Assembly (NCBI GenBank): GCA_003151235.1
Contig: PLWZ01000078.1
Coordinates: 1-34,336 of the forward strand
DNA: 34,336 nt
From: Acidimicrobiaceae bacterium
GTDB lineage: Bacteria; Actinomycetota; Acidimicrobiia; Acidimicrobiales; RAAP-2
Direction: 5' to 3'
Positions 1 through 8,711 of the stretch are shown here, piece by piece. The notes below the pieces were generated by a model. The model was not told where the DNA came from and ran no database searches. It worked only from the letters and a program-made list of their open reading frames with translations. Made by a program: the position numbers and the translations under genes. How positions within the stretch are numbered: position 1 is the first letter of the stretch; each line of letters begins with the position of its first letter.

Positions 1-2
1 TC

Positions 3-68
3 GCCCGGCCCCAGGGTGCGGTCACGCCAATGCGACCGCAGCCCGGATACACCATCAACCACGACTGA
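3..68 (+). CDS. Possible C-terminal tail of an upstream gene (partial)
   Basis: An open frame runs from the window edge to a TGA at 66-68 and would encode a tail ending PGYTINHD. Third codon positions in this frame are mostly G or C (17 of 21), as in the confirmed genes nearby, while the frame starting at base 1 is poorer in this respect. Only 21 codons are visible, so neither the family nor the reality of the gene can be settled. It could also be non-coding sequence ahead of the phosphatase gene. Confidence 0.3.
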   Translation, partial: ARPQGAVTPMRPQPGYTINHD

Positions 69-93
69 GGCGGTTCGCCCGACTCGACCCCGG

Positions 94-99
94 TAGCTT
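94..99 (+). promoter_or_regulatory. TAnnnT (-10-like) box ahead of the phosphatase gene
   Basis: TAGCTT, preceded by CCGG, ends 6 nt before the GTG at 106. That spacing would put the transcript start on or next to the start codon, giving a leaderless mRNA. I see no good -35 box. Similar boxes precede several other genes in this window. Confidence 0.4.
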
Positions 100-105
100 T
101 CGAGC

Positions 106-690
106 GTGCAGCTCCTCCTCATCCGGCACGCCGAGCCACAGCGGGTGCAATCAGAGGTGGGCATCGCCGACCCCACCCTCACCGACAAAGGTCGGGAGCA
201 GGCCTCCCGCCTGGCCAAGTGGCTGCAGAGCGAGCACCTCGACCACATCGTCACGAGCCCGCTGCGCAGAGCCCGCGAGACCGCCGCCCCGCTCGCCGAA
301 CAATTCGGGTTCGAGCCTGAGGTGATCAAGCAGCTCGCCGAGTTCGACGCCGAGGCGTCCAGCTACATCCCCATGGAAGAACTGCGAGCCACCCGAGACC
401 CGCGCATCGCGGCGCTGACCGAAGGGCGATGGGAGGAGCTCGGCTCTCTGGTGAGGCCCGAGACGTTCCGGGGCGACGTGGTCACGGTGCTTGACCGGCT
501 CGCGTCGGCCCATCCGGGGCAGCGGGTCGCCGTCGTCTGCCACAGCGCGGTCATCAACGTCTATCTCGGGGATGTCATCGGGACGCCGAGGCTGCTCTGG
601 TTCGAGCCGCGCTACGCGTCGGTTTCCAGGGTGCTCATCTCGCGAACCGGGATCCGATCGGTCGAATCGGTCAACGAGTCGGCTCGCTGA
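106..690 (+). CDS. Histidine phosphatase family protein (phosphoglycerate mutase-like)
   Basis: The 194-residue product begins with the phosphohistidine signature LLIRHAEP at residues 4-11 (RHxx; His8 is the expected phospho-acceptor). It has the second conserved arginine in SPLRRARET near residues 51-59 and the later catalytic histidine in VVCHSAVIN near residue 146. These are hallmarks of the branch-1 histidine phosphatase (GpmB/CobC/SixA-like) superfamily. The substrate cannot be told from sequence, since members act on sugar phosphates, cofactor intermediates or phosphoproteins. The start is the GTG at 106, because the RHA motif sits at the extreme N-terminus in this family. No Shine-Dalgarno is visible, but a TAnnnT box ends 6 nt upstream. 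The gene converges on pckG with a 59-nt gap. Confidence 0.85.
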   Translation: MQLLLIRHAEPQRVQSEVGIADPTLTDKGREQASRLAKWLQSEHLDHIVTSPLRRARETAAPLAEQFGFEPEVIKQLAEFDAEASSYIPMEELRATRDPRIAALTEGRWEELGSLVRPETFRGDVVTVLDRLASAHPGQRVAVVCHSAVINVYLGDVIGTPRLLWFEPRYASVSRVLISRTGIRSVESVNESAR

Positions 691-749
691 GGCGATGAGG
701 GGGCAAACCTTCGAACGCAGCGGGCCCGAAGAGCCGGCCGACGCGCTTG

Positions 750-2552
750 TCAGCCGAGACGCTGCTCCAGCTTGTCGACGGTCTGGCGGAGGTATTGGGG
801 GAGCCGGTCGCCGAACTGGGCGTAGTGCTTGCGGATGAGGGGGACCTCGGTGCGCCACTCGTCGTGGTCGACGCGGAGCAGCTCCTCCATGTCCTCCTTG
901 GACACGTCCACGCCCTCGATGTCGATCGCCCCGGGGGCGGGCACCCAACCGACAGGCGTCTCGACGGCCTCGCCGCGCCCACCGGCGCGGTCGAAGACCC
1001 ATTCGAGGACCCGGGAGTTCTCGCCGTAGCCCGGCCACAGCCAGTGGCCGTCCTCTGCCTTGCGGAACCAGTTGACGTAGAAGATCTTGGGCAGCTTGTC
1101 GGCGTCGGTGGACGCCCCGATCTTCAGCCAGTGGGCGAAGTAGTCGGCCATGTTGTAGCCGCAGAATGGCAGCATGGCGAAGGGGTCGCGGCGCAGGTTC
1201 CCGACCGCGCCGGCCGCCGCAGCGGTGGTCTCCGACGCCATGATCGAGCCGAGGAACACGCCGTGGTCCCAGTCGAAGGACTGGAGCACGAGTGGCACGA
1301 CCGAGGCGCGGCGGCCGCCGAAGAGGATCGCCGAGATCGGGACGCCGTCGGGGTCCTCCCACTCCGGGGCGATCGCCGGGTCCTGGGACGCCGGGGCGGT
1401 GAAGCGGGCGTTCGGGTGGGCGGCCGAGGTGCCCTTCTCGGGGGTCCAGTCCTCGCCCCGCCAGTCGGTGCAGTGGGCCGGCGGTTCGCTCATGCCCTCC
1501 CACCAGACGTCGCGGTCGTCGGTGAGCGCGGTGTTGGTGAAGATCGAGTTCGCGGCCAGCGTGAGCATGGCGTTCGGATTGGTGTGGGTGTTCGTGCCGG
1601 GAGCCACGCCGAAGAACCCGGCCTCTGGGTTGATGGCCCGGAGCCGTCCCTCGTCGTCGAACTTCATCCAGCAGATGTCGTCGCCGATCGTCTCGACCTT
1701 CCAGCCGGGCAGGGTCGGGATCAGCATGGCCAGGTTGGTCTTGCCGCACGCGGACGGGAATGCGCCGGTCACGTACTTGACCTCGCCCTCCGGCGAGGTC
1801 AACTTCACGATCAGCATGTGCTCGGCCAACCAGCCGTCGTCTCGCGCGATCGCCGACGCGATCCGGAGCGCGAAGCACTTCTTGCCCAACAGGGCGTTGC
1901 CGCCGTAACCGGACCCGTACGACATGATCTCCCGGGTCTCGGGGAAGTGGACGATGTACTTGTTCTCGGCGTCGCACGGCCACGCGACATCGGCCTGTCC
2001 GGGCTCGAGCGGGGCCCCGACCGAGTGCAGGCAGGGCACGAACTCGCCCTTGGATGCGAGCACGTCGAGGGCGCCCTTGCCCATCCGCGTCATGATCCGC
2101 ATCGACACGACCACGTACGGCGAGTCGGTGAGCTGCACCCCGATGTGGGCCTTGTCCGACCCGAGCGGGCCCATCGAGAACGGGACCACGTACAAGGTCC
2201 GGCCCCGCATCGAGCCGTCGAAGTATCCCCGGAGGGTCGCCCGCATCTCCGCGGGGTCCCGCCAGTTGTTGTTCGGCCCGGCGTCGATCTCCTCGGCCGA
2301 ACAGATATAGGTCCGGTCCTCGACCCGTGCCACGTCGCCCGGGTCCGAGTGACACCAGTAACTGTTGGGTCGCTTGGCCTCGTCGATTCGGGTGAACGTC
2401 CCCTGCGTGACCAGCAGTCGGCAGAGCCGGTCGTACTCGTCTGCCGAACCGTCGCACCACTCCACGCTGTCGGGAGTGGCCAACGCTGCGATCTCTCCCA
2501 CCCAATCGATCAGCTTCTTGTTGGTGGTCGGAGCGCTTGTGGTCGGAGACAT
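750..2552 (-). CDS. pckG: Phosphoenolpyruvate carboxykinase (GTP)
   Basis: This 600-residue cytosolic enzyme converts oxaloacetate and GTP to PEP, GDP and CO2, the entry step of gluconeogenesis. The length is typical of the GTP-dependent family. Visible signatures are the PEPCK-specific P-loop with its reactive cysteine, [12 protein letters not shown] at residues 265-276; the metal and guanine-site segment [10 protein letters not shown] at 290-299; [15 protein letters not shown] at 307-321; and the early substrate-loop arginine in ARVEDRT near 75-81. The frame stays open upstream to 2687. I chose the ATG at 2550-2552 because AAAGGAAGGT (bases 2561-2570 read in reverse) lies 8 nt ahead and the protein then has the family's usual N-terminus. 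The gene is divergent from thiL; the gap holds two inverted repeats. Confidence 0.97.
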   Translation of the reverse strand: MSPTTSAPTTNKKLIDWVGEIAALATPDSVEWCDGSADEYDRLCRLLVTQGTFTRIDEAKRPNSYWCHSDPGDVARVEDRTYICSAEEIDAGPNNNWRDPAEMRATLRGYFDGSMRGRTLYVVPFSMGPLGSDKAHIGVQLTDSPYVVVSMRIMTRMGKGALDVLASKGEFVPCLHSVGAPLEPGQADVAWPCDAENKYIVHFPETREIMSYGSGYGGNALLGKKCFALRIASAIARDDGWLAEHMLIVKLTSPEGEVKYVTGAFPSACGKTNLAMLIPTLPGWKVETIGDDICWMKFDDEGRLRAINPEAGFFGVAPGTNTHTNPNAMLTLAANSIFTNTALTDDRDVWWEGMSEPPAHCTDWRGEDWTPEKGTSAAHPNARFTAPASQDPAIAPEWEDPDGVPISAILFGGRRASVVPLVLQSFDWDHGVFLGSIMASETTAAAAGAVGNLRRDPFAMLPFCGYNMADYFAHWLKIGASTDADKLPKIFYVNWFRKAEDGHWLWPGYGENSRVLEWVFDRAGGRGEAVETPVGWVPAPGAIDIEGVDVSKEDMEELLRVDHDEWRTEVPLIRKHYAQFGDRLPQYLRQTVDKLEQRLG

Positions 2553-2560
2553 CCGGTCTG

Positions 2561-2570
2561 ACCTTCCTTT
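2561..2570 (-). promoter_or_regulatory. Ribosome binding site of pckG
   Basis: On the minus strand this reads AAAGGAAGGT, a good Shine-Dalgarno match 8 nt before the ATG at 2550-2552. It decides that start against a longer in-frame extension reaching 2687. Confidence 0.75.
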
Positions 2571-2577
2571 GGCAATG

Positions 2578-2589
2578 ACTCGATCGAGT
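2578..2589. repeat. Perfect 12-bp palindrome in the pckG leader
   Basis: ACTCGATCGAGT is its own reverse complement. It lies between the pckG ribosome binding site and the middle of the divergent pckG/thiL gap, so it could bind a dimeric regulator. Chance occurrence of a single palindrome of this size is not excluded. Confidence 0.4.
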
Positions 2590-2598
2590 GGGGCCGGA

Positions 2599-2622
2599 CG
2601 GCCACCGATTTGTGTGTGGCCG
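2599..2622. repeat. Inverted repeat (7-10-7) in the pckG/thiL divergent gap
   Basis: CGGCCAC at 2599-2605 and GTGGCCG at 2616-2622 are perfect inverted arms separated by 10 bp. The position between two divergent genes suits an operator or a hairpin in one of the leaders. No clear -35/-10 pair was identified for either gene. Confidence 0.45.
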
Positions 2623-2641
2623 ACAATGCTAGGCATGGACG

Positions 2642-3643
2642 GTGGTCCATCCCAAACAGCCACCCGGGCAGGGTGACCGTTCACCAACCGGCGAAGATGC
2701 CGCCATCCAGCGTATCGGAATGCTTCTCAAAAGCCGATTCGGAGGGCCGCCACCAGGGGAGACCTGGAGCGGTGACGACGCAGCCGTCGTGTCCTTACCC
2801 GGTGTGGCCGGGGATCACCCCTCTCTTTTGTTGACGACCGACGCCGTTGTGGCGGGAGTCCATATCGACCTGGCATTGGTCTCCCTTTCCGACGTCGGGT
2901 GGAAGGCGCTCACCGTCGCGATCAGCGACATCGCCGCGATGGGTGGCACGCCGGCCCACGCGCTCGTCGCGCTGGGCGCGCCACCCGGCACCGACCTCGA
3001 CGAGATCGCGGAGGGGATCGGCGAGGCCGCGGAGCAGTGGTGCTGCCCGGTCGTGGGCGGCGATCTGACCGCGGCGAGCCAGGTGATGGTGTCGGTCGCA
3101 GTGACCGGATCGCTCGAGGGCCCGGCCCCCGCCGTACTGCGGACCGGCGCTCGCCCGAGCGACGCGTTGTTCGTCACCGGGTGGCTCGGCGCCTCCGCGG
3201 CCGGGCTCCGCATCCTGCGCGGCGGGCCGGCGTCAGCGCCCGCGATCGGCGAGAGCGAACGGGCCGCGCTCGAGCTCTCCCACCGGCGCCCGCGGGCCCG
3301 GTTGGCCGAGGGGCGGGCAGCCCGTGAGGCCGGCGCGACCGCGATGATGGACATCTCCGACGGGCTCGGGATCGATCTCGATCGGTTGGCCCGGGCATCC
3401 GGGGTCGGGTTCGTCCTCGACGAGGTGCCGGTGGCCCCGGGGGCGACGCCCGAGGAGGCCCGCTCGGGCGGTGAGGACTACGAGCTGCTCATCGCGGCAC
3501 CCGACGACGGGTCGCTGCCGGACCGGTTCGAGGCGTTGGGCCTGCGACCGCCACACCGGATCGGTGTTTGTACCGCCGATGGAGGGGAGCGGCGTCTCGG
3601 CGACGCCACGTTCGAGGCGACCGGATACGAGCACCGCTTCTAG
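2642..3643 (+). CDS. thiL: Thiamine-monophosphate kinase
   Basis: ThiL phosphorylates thiamine monophosphate with ATP to thiamine diphosphate, the last step of thiamine cofactor synthesis. It belongs to the PurM/AIR synthetase-like ATPase fold. The 333-residue product shows the family's metal and nucleotide motifs in order: GDDAAV at 44-49, [12 protein letters not shown] at 65-76, SDIAAMGG at 95-102, VGGDLTAAS near 139-147, [16 protein letters not shown] near 236-251 and [11 protein letters not shown] near 277-287. The start is the GTG at 2642, which leaves 17 residues before the conserved [10 protein letters not shown] segment. A start a few codons further in cannot be excluded. No other thiamine genes are nearby. 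The gene is divergent from pckG and convergent with rpmB. Confidence 0.92.
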   Translation: MVHPKQPPGQGDRSPTGEDAAIQRIGMLLKSRFGGPPPGETWSGDDAAVVSLPGVAGDHPSLLLTTDAVVAGVHIDLALVSLSDVGWKALTVAISDIAAMGGTPAHALVALGAPPGTDLDEIAEGIGEAAEQWCCPVVGGDLTAASQVMVSVAVTGSLEGPAPAVLRTGARPSDALFVTGWLGASAAGLRILRGGPASAPAIGESERAALELSHRRPRARLAEGRAAREAGATAMMDISDGLGIDLDRLARASGVGFVLDEVPVAPGATPEEARSGGEDYELLIAAPDDGSLPDRFEALGLRPPHRIGVCTADGGERRLGDATFEATGYEHRF

Positions 3644-3667
3644 GCGCGCCCGAGGGCACGCGGCGGG

Positions 3668-3880
3668 TCAGGCGGTCGGGATGCTCCGACGGGGCGGCTT
3701 GGTGACGCGGCCGGCCCGGATGCACGAGGTGCAGACGTGGAGGCGGCGGGGGGTGCCGTCGACGAGAGCCCGGACCTTTTGGACGTTCGGGTCCCAGCGG
3801 CGCTTGGTCCGCCGGTGCGAGTGGCTCAGGTTCATGCCGAAGGAGGGGTGTTTGCCGCAGAGCTCGCACACCGAAGCCAT
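3668..3880 (-). CDS. rpmB: 50S ribosomal protein L28
   Basis: This 70-residue large-subunit protein starts MASVCELCGKHPSFG and contains the basic SHRRTKRRW segment and C-terminal VCTSCIRAGRV typical of L28. Cysteines 5, 8, 50 and 53 form two CxxC pairs, so this is the zinc-binding (C+) type rather than the cysteine-free paralogue many actinobacteria keep for zinc starvation. AGAAGGG lies about 8 nt upstream of the ATG at 3878-3880. The gene is transcribed away from the fakA-like gene and converges on thiL with a 24-nt gap. Confidence 0.97.
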   Translation of the reverse strand: MASVCELCGKHPSFGMNLSHSHRRTKRRWDPNVQKVRALVDGTPRRLHVCTSCIRAGRVTKPPRRSIPTA

Positions 3881-3932
3881 GGCAAATTCCCTTCTCGAGC
3901 TGCCCGGATCGGGCGGACGGTGACGCCAGCTA

Positions 3933-3949
3933 GGTCGTCAAGAACGACC
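3933..3949. repeat. Short inverted repeat in the rpmB/fakA-like gap
   Basis: GGTCGT and ACGACC are perfect 6-bp arms around a 5-nt CAAGA loop, between two divergent genes. It could be an operator or a leader hairpin for rpmB. It is short, so confidence is low. Confidence 0.3.
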
Positions 3950-3956
3950 GCAAGGT

Positions 3957-3962
3957 TAGCAT
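3957..3962 (+). promoter_or_regulatory. TAnnnT (-10-like) box ahead of the fakA-like gene
   Basis: TAGCAT ends 7 nt before the ATG at 3970, so a transcript started from it would be leaderless or nearly so. No Shine-Dalgarno precedes this ATG, which agrees with that reading. Confidence 0.45.
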
Positions 3963-3969
3963 CCGTCCC

Positions 3970-5634
3970 ATGGGGGCCCCGGCGGAGCTGACCTCGACGG
4001 CGGTGTGCGACGTCATGGCGCGCTTTCGCGACGCACTCCGGTCCCATCAGGAGCTCATCAACCGCCTGAACGTCTACCCGGTGCCCGACGGTGACACCGG
4101 CACCAACATGATGCTGACCGTCGAGGCGGTGGTCGAGGAGCTGGACGGCCTCGCCGAGGGTGCCACGATGGCCGAGGTCTGCAAGGCCGTTGCCCACGGG
4201 TCGCTCATGGGGGCACGGGGGAACTCCGGGGTCATCCTGTCCCAGCTGCTCCGGGGGGTGGCCGACCGGTTCGCAGCCGCTGACGCCGTCGGCGGATCCG
4301 ACGTCGCAGCTGCGCTTGTCGAGGCGGCGGCGCTCGCCCACAAGGCGGTCGTCAAGCCGGTCGAGGGGACCATCTTGACCGTGGCCCACGCGGCCGGCGA
4401 GGGGGCCGAGGCCGGGTGCGCTGATGGGGCCGGGCTGTGCCAGGTCGTGGAGTCCGCTCACCGCGCGGCAAAGCTCGCGCTCGAGGCGACGCCGACGATG
4501 CTGCCGGTGCTGGCCCAGGCGGGCGTGGTCGACGCCGGCGGGACCGGCTACCTGCTCATGTTGGACGCATTGCTCTCTGTCATCGACGGGCGAGCCCTGC
4601 CCACGCCGCCGCCGATTGAATCCGTCCCGTTCCCGCCCGCGCCGACGACCCCGTTCGGGGACGGCGTCGACGCCGCCCACGGGGAGCCGACCGGCCTGCG
4701 CTACGAGGTCATGTACTTCCTCTATGCCCCCGACGACACCATCGACGACTTCAAGGAGGTGTGGGCCGGCGTCGGCGACTCGATCGTCGTGGTGGGCGGC
4801 GACGGCACCTGGAACTGCCACATCCACACCGACGACATCGGGGCGGCGATCGAGGCCGCGCTCGACTGCGGGCGGCCTCGGAACATCCGGATCACCGACC
4901 TGGCCGAGCAGATCGAGGAGGAGCGGTGGGTCCGCGAACACTCCGGCGACGTGCCGAGCTCGGCGCGGCTCGGCCCGGTCCCGACCACCGATGTGGTCGC
5001 GGTCGTCACCGGCGAGGGCATCGGGCGGATCTTCCGCTCCCTCGGCGTCCACCAGCTGGTCCCCGGTGGCCAGTCGATGAACCCGTCGACCGCCGAGATC
5101 CTGGCCGTGGTCGACCGGCTCGACTCCGACCAGGTCGTGATCCTGCCGAACAACAAGAACATCCACCCGGTCGCGGAGAAGGTGGACGAGCTGACCACGA
5201 AGTCGGTCCGCGTCGTCCCGACCGAGTCGATCGTCGAGGGCTTTGCTGCGCTCCTTGCCTACGACCCGGCGTCGGGAGCCCAGAGGAACGCCGACGCCAT
5301 GGCCGCATCGGCCTCCCGCGTCGTGGCCGGCGAGGTCACCCGGGCGGTGCGGGACGCCAACACCGACGCCGGCTCGGTGAAGCAGGGGGACTGGATCGGA
5401 CTTCGCCGCGACGGGGTCGTGTCGATCGCCGACTCCCAGTCGGGCGCCGCGATCGGGCTGCTGGACCGGCTCGTTCAAGCGCACGAGCTGGTGACCGTGA
5501 TCGAGGGCGAGGAGTCCTCGCCGCCCGAGACCCGGCGCATCACCGAGTGGCTGAAAGACGAGCGCCCCGAGGTCGCCGTCGAGGTCCATCACGGTGGCCA
5601 ACCGCTGTACCCGTATCTCTTCGGCGTCGAGTGA
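3970..5634 (+). CDS. fakA: DAK2 domain protein, FakA/YloV-like fatty acid kinase
   Basis: The 554-residue protein has an N-terminal DAK2 (DhaL-like) nucleotide-binding domain with VYPVPDGDTGTNM at residues 35-47 (metal-binding aspartates) and GARGNSGVILSQLLRG at 81-96. A middle domain and a DegV-like C-terminal part ending in LYPYLFGVE follow. This architecture and length match FakA/YloV, the ATP-binding kinase subunit that phosphorylates fatty acids carried by FakB. The resulting acyl-phosphate enters phospholipid synthesis downstream of PlsX. No FakB (DegV) gene is in the window, so the partner must lie elsewhere. The position next to rpmB and recG is a widespread conserved order. The stop overlaps the recG start in GTGA. 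Substrate and activity are inferred from the family. Confidence 0.85.
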   Translation: MGAPAELTSTAVCDVMARFRDALRSHQELINRLNVYPVPDGDTGTNMMLTVEAVVEELDGLAEGATMAEVCKAVAHGSLMGARGNSGVILSQLLRGVADRFAAADAVGGSDVAAALVEAAALAHKAVVKPVEGTILTVAHAAGEGAEAGCADGAGLCQVVESAHRAAKLALEATPTMLPVLAQAGVVDAGGTGYLLMLDALLSVIDGRALPTPPPIESVPFPPAPTTPFGDGVDAAHGEPTGLRYEVMYFLYAPDDTIDDFKEVWAGVGDSIVVVGGDGTWNCHIHTDDIGAAIEAALDCGRPRNIRITDLAEQIEEERWVREHSGDVPSSARLGPVPTTDVVAVVTGEGIGRIFRSLGVHQLVPGGQSMNPSTAEILAVVDRLDSDQVVILPNNKNIHPVAEKVDELTTKSVRVVPTESIVEGFAALLAYDPASGAQRNADAMAASASRVVAGEVTRAVRDANTDAGSVKQGDWIGLRRDGVVSIADSQSGAAIGLLDRLVQAHELVTVIEGEESSPPETRRITEWLKDERPEVAVEVHHGGQPLYPYLFGVE

Positions 5635-7886
5635 GTCCGCAGGCCCGACCGGCGGCGTCCACGTCCCGCCACGCCGACCGTGACGGCCCGGGCGGGCGCC
5701 GCCTCGCGCAGCTGGAAGACATCTCGGTCACGACGCTCGTCAGCGTCAAGCCCAAGAAGGCCGAGGCGCTCGCCGAGTGGGGGGTGACGAGCGTGCTCGA
5801 CCTGCTGACCACCTACCCGCGCCGCTACATCGACCGGACCCGCACCGCCGATGTGGCCGACCTGGCCGTCGGGGACGAGGCGGTGGTGTTCGCCGAGGTG
5901 AAGAGCACCAGGTCCATCCGCAACCCCCGCGGCCGGGGCCGCGTCGAGGTCTCGGTCTTCGATGCGACCGGGGACATGACCCTGGTGTTCTTCAACCAGC
6001 CGTGGCGCGAGGGCCAGCTGAGCGTCGGCTCTCAGGTGCTCGTCTGGGGGAAGCTCGCCGACTATCGGGGCAAGCGCCAGATGGCCCACCCGATCGTCGA
6101 CCTGGTCGCGCGCGTGGAGAGCGGTGCCGTCGAGAGCCGGATGAACCAGATCATCCCGGTGTACCCGGCGTCGGCCAAGGCTGGCCTCAACAGCTGGGAG
6201 ATCGCGACCTATGTAAAGGAGGCGCTCGACCGCGCGGGACCGCTCGCCGACCCGCTGCCGGTCGAGTGGCGGCGGCGCTTCAAGCTGAACGGGCGGACCG
6301 ACGCGGTGCGGGCCATCCACCGGCCCGAGCGGCCCGCCGATCCGTGGCCGGCCCGCGACCGGCTGGTCTTCGACGAGCTCCTGCGCCTGCAACTGATCCT
6401 GGTCCTCCGTCGTAGGGCCTTGGAGCGTTCGGCGCGGGCGATTCGCCACGAGGTCTCGCCCGACGAGGTGTCACCGGGTGGTGGCCTCGGGGCCACGCTC
6501 GTCGGGCGGTTCGTGGCGGGCCTCCCGTTCGAGCTGACCGGAGCCCAACGTGCCGCCCTCGCCAAGATCTTCGCCGATATGGCCGGCCCGCTCCCGATGC
6601 ACCGGCTGCTCCAAGGTGACGTCGGGTCGGGCAAGACCGTGGTCGCCGTCGGGACGATGCTGGCGGCGGTCCAGGGTGGGCATCAGGGCGCGCTCATGGC
6701 GCCGACCGAGGTGCTCGCCGACCAGCACTTCCTCGGCGTGCGGGCATTGGCCGACGGCCTCGAGGTGCTCGACCCGGGCCGGCTCGGTGGGAACCGGCCG
6801 GTCTCGGTCGGGCTGCTCACGAACAAGGTGCCGGCGAAGGAGCGGGCCCGGATCGTGTCGGAACTCGCGTCCGGGCAGATGGACATCGTGATCGGCACCC
6901 ACGCGCTGTTGACCGAGGACGTGCAGTTCGCTTCGTTGGGTGCGGTGGTCGTCGACGAGCAACACCGGTTCGGCGTCGAGCAGCGGGCCGGGCTGCGGGC
7001 CAAGGGGAGGATCGAGGAGTCCGGCGACGGCGCCACGGTCGACCCCGACCTGCTGGTCATGACGGCGACGCCGATCCCGCGCACCGCCGCGATGGTGGTG
7101 TTCGGCGACCTCGACATGACGGTGGTCGACGAGCAGCCTCCCGGCCGGGCACCGATCACGACCGTCTGGGCACGCGGCGATCTCGAGGAGGCCGCGGCGT
7201 GGGAGCGGATCCGGAGCGAGGTCGCGGCCGGCCATCGCGCCTATGTGGTGTGCCCGCTGGTCGAAGAGTCCGAGCGCGTGGTCGCCCGATCGGCCGTGGA
7301 GGAGCACGCGCGGCTGTCCGCCGAGGTGTTGGCCGGACTGCGGGTCGGCCTGTTGCACGGCCAGTTGCCGACCGCTCAGAAGAAAGAGGTGATGGACGCG
7401 TTCCGCGACGGGGCGCTCCAGGTCCTCGTGGCCACGACGGTGATCGAGGTCGGGATCGACGTGCCGGAGGCGACCGTCGTCGTCGTCGAGGACGCCGACC
7501 GGTTCGGCATCGCACAGCTCCACCAGCTGCGCGGCCGGGTCGGCCGCAGCTCCCTGCCCAGCTGGTGCTACCTGCTGGGCGGCGGGGGGACCGAGGACGG
7601 CGACGCTCGGCTCGCTGCGGTCGAGCGGACCACCGACGGGTTCGAGCTGGCCGAGGTCGACCTCGAGCTGCGCGGCGAGGGGACGGTGCTCGGCGAACGC
7701 CAGACCGGTTCGAGCGGACTGCGGCTGACCAAGCTCCGCCGCGACAAGGAGTGGGTGGAGCGGGCCCGGGAGGTCGCCGAGTCGATAGTCGCCGCCGACC
7801 CCGATCTCGATGACCATCCGACGCTGCTCGAAGAGGTGCGCTCGCTTCTCGACCAGGCCAACGCCGACTTCTTGTTCAAGAGCTGA
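5631..7886 (+). CDS. recG: ATP-dependent DNA helicase RecG
   Basis: RecG is a superfamily 2 DNA translocase that remodels stalled replication forks and branched recombination intermediates. The predicted protein has 751 residues, with an N-terminal OB-fold wedge region followed by the helicase core. Visible motifs are Walker A LLQGDVGSGKT near residue 329, the DEQH box VVVDEQHRFGVEQR near 442, motif III VMTATPIPRT, and motifs V and VI TTVIEVGIDVPEATVVV and QLHQLRGRVGRS. The GTG at 5631 overlaps the upstream stop as GTGA, implying translational coupling. The frame stays open far upstream, but that sequence is the shadow of the fakA-like gene. RecG typically has 690-750 residues. Confidence 0.96.
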   Translation: MSPQARPAASTSRHADRDGPGGRRLAQLEDISVTTLVSVKPKKAEALAEWGVTSVLDLLTTYPRRYIDRTRTADVADLAVGDEAVVFAEVKSTRSIRNPRGRGRVEVSVFDATGDMTLVFFNQPWREGQLSVGSQVLVWGKLADYRGKRQMAHPIVDLVARVESGAVESRMNQIIPVYPASAKAGLNSWEIATYVKEALDRAGPLADPLPVEWRRRFKLNGRTDAVRAIHRPERPADPWPARDRLVFDELLRLQLILVLRRRALERSARAIRHEVSPDEVSPGGGLGATLVGRFVAGLPFELTGAQRAALAKIFADMAGPLPMHRLLQGDVGSGKTVVAVGTMLAAVQGGHQGALMAPTEVLADQHFLGVRALADGLEVLDPGRLGGNRPVSVGLLTNKVPAKERARIVSELASGQMDIVIGTHALLTEDVQFASLGAVVVDEQHRFGVEQRAGLRAKGRIEESGDGATVDPDLLVMTATPIPRTAAMVVFGDLDMTVVDEQPPGRAPITTVWARGDLEEAAAWERIRSEVAAGHRAYVVCPLVEESERVVARSAVEEHARLSAEVLAGLRVGLLHGQLPTAQKKEVMDAFRDGALQVLVATTVIEVGIDVPEATVVVVEDADRFGIAQLHQLRGRVGRSSLPSWCYLLGGGGTEDGDARLAAVERTTDGFELAEVDLELRGEGTVLGERQTGSSGLRLTKLRRDKEWVERAREVAESIVAADPDLDDHPTLLEEVRSLLDQANADFLFKS

Positions 7887-7897
7887 GGGGACGGGCA

Positions 7898-8653
7898 ATG
7901 GTCCATCACGCGCGCCTCGGGTTCGACCCCGGTTCGGTCTTCGACTCGGTCGCGGGCGGCTACCAGGCCACCCGGCCGAACTACCCCGACAGCCTCTACG
8001 ACGCCCTCGAGCGCCACGTGGGCCCGCTGGCCGGCCGACGCGTCCTCGACGTCGGCGCGGGCACCGGGATCTCGGCCCGGGCCTTGGCCGCTCGCGGCGC
8101 GATCGTCGTGGCATTGGATCCCAGCCTCGCCATGGCCGCGACGCTGCGCAGCGCATCGGTGTCGTTGCCGGCCACGCTCGGCCGGGCCGAGGCGCTGCCG
8201 ATCGCGTCGGGCTCGGCCGACCTCATCACCTGCGCGCAGGCGTGGCACTGGGTTCGCCTGCCCGACGCCGCCATCGAGTGCCGGCGGGTGCTCGGGGTGG
8301 GCGGCCGCCTGGCCCTCTGGTGGAACGTGAGCGAGGACGAGGGCGCGTTCTTCGACGCGCTGGCGGCTGAGTGCGGCATCGACCGGTACGGGGGCCGGGT
8401 CCGCCAGGACGACCGGGCCAGCCTCGTCGACGTCGGCGGCTTCTCCGACCTCGTCACCGACGCGGTGCGTTGGGAGTGGACCGTGCCGATCGAGCACTGG
8501 ATGCGGACCGTGCAGACGCGGTCGATCCTGGCCAAGCTCGGGACGGACGCCTCGGAGCGGCTCGGCGCGATCGAGGACGTGGCCCGTCGGTTCTTCCCGG
8601 GCGGCTCGGTGACCGAGTGGTTCACGACGCGCCTCGCCATCGCGATTCCGTGA
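7898..8653 (+). CDS. Class I SAM-dependent methyltransferase
   Basis: The 251-residue protein begins FDSVAGGYQATRPNYPDSLYDAL, a common start for UbiE/Tam-like small-molecule methyltransferases. It carries the SAM-binding glycine motif VLDVGAGTG at residues 49-57, an acidic strand end in ALDPS, and motif IV-like ADLITCAQAWHWV. This is the type 11/25 methyltransferase fold, and the substrate cannot be predicted. The ATG at 7898 is 11 nt after the recG stop, with GAGGGG about 8 nt ahead, so it is probably co-transcribed with recG. It is an addition to the usual recG-rsmD order. Confidence 0.85.
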   Translation: MVHHARLGFDPGSVFDSVAGGYQATRPNYPDSLYDALERHVGPLAGRRVLDVGAGTGISARALAARGAIVVALDPSLAMAATLRSASVSLPATLGRAEALPIASGSADLITCAQAWHWVRLPDAAIECRRVLGVGGRLALWWNVSEDEGAFFDALAAECGIDRYGGRVRQDDRASLVDVGGFSDLVTDAVRWEWTVPIEHWMRTVQTRSILAKLGTDASERLGAIEDVARRFFPGGSVTEWFTTRLAIAIP

Positions 8654-8698
8654 GCCTTCGACGGCCAAACCGTCACCCGCAATTGGGGGGTCACACGC

Positions 8699-8704
8699 TA
8701 CGGT
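8699..8704 (+). promoter_or_regulatory. TAnnnT (-10-like) box ahead of rsmD
   Basis: TACGGT ends 7 nt before the GTG at 8712, the start favoured for rsmD by homology. A leaderless or very short-leader transcript would result. No clear -35 is present. Confidence 0.4.
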
Positions 8705-8711
8705 GTCGACC

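Noticed and set aside
747-2561. A 604-residue plus-strand open frame opposite pckG
   Set aside because: It is the antisense shadow of pckG, a common artefact in GC-rich genes. It has no recognisable motif, while the minus strand shows a complete PEPCK.
3832-5601. A 589-residue minus-strand open frame opposite the fakA-like gene
   Set aside because: The product is low-complexity, rich in Arg, Asp, Gly and Val, with no motif. The plus strand encodes a clear DAK2 protein.
4761-5630. A long plus-strand frame running upstream of recG that would add about 290 residues
   Set aside because: It lies wholly inside the fakA-like gene in another frame, its product is Arg/Pro/Gly-rich with no domain, and GTG 5631 gives the normal RecG length.
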